From: Sequoia sempervirens | Taxonomy: Eukaryota; Streptophyta; Pinopsida; Cupressales; Cupressaceae | Reading direction: 5' to 3' | NCBI GenBank assembly: GCA_007258455.2 | Contig: VDFB02358134.1 | Location: 211,656,026-211,720,025, forward strand | Length of the DNA stretch: 64,000 bases | Shown: in pieces, positions 60,641 through 64,000 of the stretch | How positions within the stretch are numbered: the stretch's first letter is position 1 | Layout of the letters: every line of letters begins with the position of its first letter | Notes under the pieces: model-generated | What the model saw: the letters and a program-made list of their open reading frames with translations, nothing else | Databases searched by the model: none | What the model was told of the DNA's origin: nothing | Position numbers and translations under genes: made by a program

Positions 60641-61850
60641 CTCCATTTTCCCCGCCATCAAACCCCAAGGTCTAAATTCATGACATGGGATGTGGAGAAT
60701 ATTGTATATATAATTTACCAACAAACGACAATGCTAATGTTGGTGATAGAGATCAAAATTCCAACATTGATGTCAAGATAGTTATAGAAGGAATACAAAA
60801 GGATGGTCATGCTTGGATTGAAACCTTTCAGGACCCTAATGACACATCGACCTTTTCCATATCTACTTCCTCTCAATCTTTTCATATCTATTATAACCCC
60901 ATTTTTTACCAAGAAATTTATGATAACCCACTCTTTGAGCATGACCCAGTTGAGGATATCCAATCATCATCCTTCCATCCCACCTACCCTAGGCTAGGAT
61001 ACATCTCCTATTGTCATCTCTACTAAGTCATATTTCCAAGTCATTAAGGATGTGGAAGCCTCCTTTGATGTTAACAGTACAAAAAGGGATAGTCCAAAAG
61101 ATTCCATTAATGGCATTGCCACTCCCATTCATCCAGTACACATTCCTTTCACTTAACCTACTTTCCCCACTTCAGACACATCCACTCGCATCATAGACAT
61201 GGATCAACAAATCATAGCTCAAGAAAAGAATAAAGGAAAATCTCCAATGAATGAGGTATCTTTAAAAGGAGATAAAAAATCAAAAGAAAGAAAAAAAGAT
61301 CAAGACAAGTCCCATAGCCAAAATAAAAAGCTATAAGACAAAAATAGAAATAAATTCAAAAGTGAAAATGAGAAAAAGTCAATCTCAAAGTATGCCTCTC
61401 CATCAAAAATCACTGGGGGCATCTATAAAGGAAAAAAGTCAAACAACGCATCTGTTGATCCAAGGTCTATATCCATGTCACTCTCACTCATACCATATAC
61501 TCTATTCCATCCATCCACGTTCACATATCCATCATATCCCTCCATTGGCAATGTATTTCATTGTACCTTTGATGACAACTCCTTGTATTCTCACTCGTTG
61601 GTTGCCCAAGCTCCTTTTTGGCTGAGGACTGATGGCCCACATAGTGTGCACATTAGGGATCCTACCATAGCCTCTTTCATTCATCACATATATCATCCTT
61701 CATATCTGCTGCTCATACTCCTCATCCTAATAAAGTCCTTTCATCCAACATGGTCATCCACATAAGATCAGGGCATCATCAAGGTAGTCCATGGATCTAG
61801 CATTTATCAATTTTATACCTAGCTTTAGAGAGCTAAGGAAAAAGTCTAGG
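60641..61850 (+). other. E6 post-protease region, decayed coding or linker DNA
   Basis: A 113-codon stretch at 60685-61026 (GCGEYCIYNLPTNDNANVGD ...) and a Lys-rich stretch at 61198-61335 (MDQQIIAQEKNKGKSPMNE) look like former coding sequence but match no domain. No RT motif is present. Confidence 0.4.
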
Positions 61851-61890
61851 AAAAATACAAAAAAATTAAAAAATACAAAAAATCGTCAAC

Positions 61891-62042
61891 TTGATGAAAA
61901 TTTGGCAAATAGACATCTTGGTGACACCAAAAAAAAAAATGATGACAAAAATAAAGAGAAATAATTCATCCAATAGTGAAAACTTGGTAAACAAGCGCTT
62001 TGGATAAGTACCATGGTGAAAACCTAAAAAACAAGTGCCATG
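61891..62042 (+). other. Conserved bulged hairpins, E6 copies 1 to 3
   Basis: Copy 1: GATG (61893-61896) with CATC (61914-61917), bulge AAAA, inner TTTG/TAGA, loop GCAAA. Copy 2: AGTG (61975-61978) with CGCT (61996-61999), bulge AAAA, inner CTTG/CAAG, loop GTAAA. Copy 3: CATGGTG (62012-62018) with TGCCATG (62036-62042), bulge AAAA, inner arms decayed (CCTA/CAAG). Confidence 0.7.
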
Positions 62043-62314
62043 TGTAGTCAATCATTATTGTGCCATCTACTGTCACTCTATCTACCTTTTTCCCTAATGA
62101 ACATACTCTTTCCGATATTTGTCATAACACTTCACCCTGACATCATGACATTTTTGTCCATGGCTAACAATGGTTGAAATCAAGTCTTGCATACTGTCCA
62201 CTGTCCATGCTAGTCATGCATTTTCTTTACATTCCATTTTTCCTAGTTCATTCTCAACTTGACTAGGGGAAAATTTTTATCATGAGACTATAGTGGGTAC
62301 CACATGTGATCCTA

Positions 62315-62890
62315 AAAATTATAAAATATCCTGAAAGAAGACCTAAAAACAAAAAAATGTCCTAAAAAAGACCTAAAAATTGAAAAATGTCTTAAAAAAG
62401 ACCTAAAAAACATAAAATGCCTTGAAAAAATACCTAAAAATAAAAAATGTCCTAAAAAGACTTAAAAAATAAAAATGTCCTAAAAAAGACTTAAAATTAA
62501 AAATGTCCTTAAAAAAGACCTTAAAAATCATAAAATGTCTTGAATAAAGACCTAAAAATCTTAAAATGTCCTAAAAAGAGCTAAAAATAAAAATGTCCTT
62601 AAAAAGACCTAAAAATTAAAAAATGTTCTAAAAAGGACCTAAAATTGAAAAATGTCTTTAAAAAGACCTAAAAATCATAAAATGTCCTTAAAAAGACCTA
62701 AAAATTGAAAATGTCCTAAAATGTCCTAAAAGACCTAAAATTAAAAATGTCCTTAAAATGACTTTAAAATAAAAAAATGTCTTCAAAAAGACCTAAAAAT
62801 CAAAAAATGTCTTGAAAAAATATCTAAAAATTGAAAAATGTCCTTACAAAAGACCTAAAAATTGAAAAATGTCATGAAGAAAACACAAAA
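62315..62890 (+). repeat. Degenerate AT-rich minisatellite in E6
   Basis: Some 15 to 18 units of about 30-37 bp, built from AAAATGTCCTAAAAAAGACC and CTAAAAATTGA variants. Confidence 0.85.
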
Positions 62891-62965
62891 AAATTCTAAA
62901 AAATAGAGTCATGCCAATCAACACAGTCACATCAATTCAAGACTTGATTAGTCTTTGTCATTGTC

Positions 62966-63168
62966 GAACTACATTGTCTCTACGCACTTGCTACGTAAAG
63001 AAGGCTCATCTTCGAGCCCCTGAGGCATTAGGTCAATCCTATTTGGTTTTTCAAAATAAATCATGACTCAATATTTGGTCAACAAGACAAAGTCATTGGA
63101 CGTGTCCATCTATGAGGTCTTTGAGTGTATGATGTAGGCAAGGCCATCTGTCGATGAGCCCTTGAGGC
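62966..63168 (+). other. Double stem-loop domains in E6
   Basis: Copy 1 (62966-63018): GGCTC (63003-63007) pairs with GAGCC (63014-63018) around ATCTTC; the first stem is weak (TAC/GTA). Copy 2: GGCCATC (63142-63148) pairs with GATG-A-GCC (63153-63160) around TGTC with one bulged A. Related to 29035-29505 and 46384-46436. Confidence 0.6.
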
Positions 63169-63510
63169 CACACTAGGTCAGTCCATTAAGGTTGACTGCA
63201 CAATTTTCTCACACACATGAAATAGTCTTTAAATTTTTCATGGTCTTTGTCAAAATTTGAATGAATAATCTACCTAAATGAAATTCTACAATCTTTCAAT
63301 CAAGCACGACAATCATCTTGGCATATCAAAATTGGTCAAAATCAGTCAAACTAGTAAAATCTTGCTTACTCTACAAATGTGTCCTTCTGAAGGGTAGCCT
63401 ATGATTTAATTATGCCCTACGATGTGCCCTTCTTAGTCATCATCATGGTCATCTAACATTTTGACAATTCTCACAACATTTGAGATACAATCCTCTTGAT
63501 ATCCTCATCA

Positions 63511-63782
63511 TTTAGGATGTGTCCTTCCTAAATTTGACAATCTTGATATTGACATCATTTGGGATGTGTCCTTCCCAAACTTAATATCAATTCGATATCT
63601 TGACACTGACATTGTTTAGGATGTGTCCTTCCTGAACTTGACATGAATTCGACATCTTGGCATCGACCTTGTTCAGGATGTGTCCTTCCCAAATTTGGTA
63701 TTCCTCTAGCATCAACGTCATTTAGAATGTGTCCTTTTTGAATCTAACATCTCGACATCATTCAAGATGTGTCCTTTCTGAA
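63511..63782 (+). repeat. Six hairpins with TGTGTCCT loop in E6
   Basis: At 63511-63532, 63558-63579, 63614-63637, 63671-63692, 63721-63742 and 63761-63782. The loop TGTGTCCT is constant, while the arms vary together in five of six: TTTAGGA/TCCTAAA, TTTGGGA/TCCCAAA, GTTTAGGA/TCCTGAAC, TTTAGAA/TTTTGAA-type, TTCAAGA/TTCTGAA. No protein reading. Confidence 0.75.
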
Positions 63783-64000
63783 ATCGACACCAATCTGGCA
63801 TCTTCATATCATCAACCCTAGCATTTTAACACCAAGACATCTGATATTCCACCACACTTGACAAACTTGACATTTTGACATTCAGACACTTGGCAAGCAC
63901 TTGGCATTTAATTTTATGATGCTTTTTTTGTCTTTTAGAAATCATGATGCTAGTTCCTTGAGGATGTCCTAACAATAGGATTTAGAGGAGCAATGACATT

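Larger units (their letters stand above)
53653..64000 (+). mobile_element. E6: Ty3/gypsy-type element with gag and protease, truncated by window end
   Basis: 5' LTR (53653-54729), primer site, 2.3-kb leader, gag, protease, then at least 3.4 kb of non-coding DNA with the same hairpin types as E2 and E5. No RT or integrase is seen up to 64000. By analogy with E2, where the TCCTTCC hairpins end about 400 bases before the 3' LTR, the E6 3' LTR should begin shortly beyond the window. Confidence 0.85.

Noticed and set aside
62315..62890. GTCC...GGAC-like words in the E6 minisatellite as possible hairpins
   Set aside because: Only about three base pairs form per unit, and A-rich repeats give such pairs by chance.

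Overview
This window looks like intergenic DNA from a plant nuclear genome that is very rich in retrotransposons. It is AT-rich, shows no intact cellular gene, tRNA or rRNA, and is almost entirely LTR retrotransposons and their debris. Nested elements with large LTRs, long non-coding internal regions and degenerate Ty3/gypsy and Ty1/copia proteins suggest a large-genome seed plant. A conifer or other gymnosperm is my guess, but nothing here proves it. Every protein-coding remnant I recognise belongs to a mobile element and carries stops or frameshifts.

Element labels used below: E1 (1033-3066, minus) is a Ty1/copia fragment with gag, part of protease and its 5' LTR. S1 is a solo LTR split into 12130-12159 and 38401-39119. 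E3 (12160-38400, minus) is a Ty3/gypsy element with two LTRs and ATGAC duplications. It keeps gag, protease, an extra RNase H, RT-RNase H, integrase, a long extra sense ORF with a coiled coil, and an antisense ORF. E2 (20865-33036, plus) has two LTRs but no pol and sits inside the E3 pol gene. E5 (41198-48707, plus) is a second pol-less two-LTR element. E4 (about 49600-53515, minus) has gag, protease and a 5' LTR. E6 (53653 to beyond 64000, plus) has a 5' LTR, gag and protease and runs off the window.

Layout: 1-3066 holds copia remnants on both strands. 3067-9726 is old repeat DNA with two duplicated segments and one SINE-like insertion. 9727-12129 is an LTR-like sequence and unresolved flank. 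12130-39119 is a three-level nest (E2 in E3 in S1). 39120-41197 is unresolved DNA with tandem repeats. 41198-48707 is E5, 48708-53515 is E4 and its flank, and 53653-64000 is E6.

The most interesting signal is in the non-coding 3' halves of the pol-less plus-strand elements E2, E5 and E6. All three carry the same short bulged hairpin (seven copies) with paired base changes in both stems, followed by a double stem-loop domain. E2 and E6 also carry a hairpin series with a conserved TGTRTCCT-like loop shortly before the 3' LTR. E2 adds an array of about 20 small hairpins in its 5' leader. These look like structured RNA or DNA elements of a retrotransposon group that may depend on proteins supplied by others. 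All structure and homology statements come from reading by eye; no search or folding was run.
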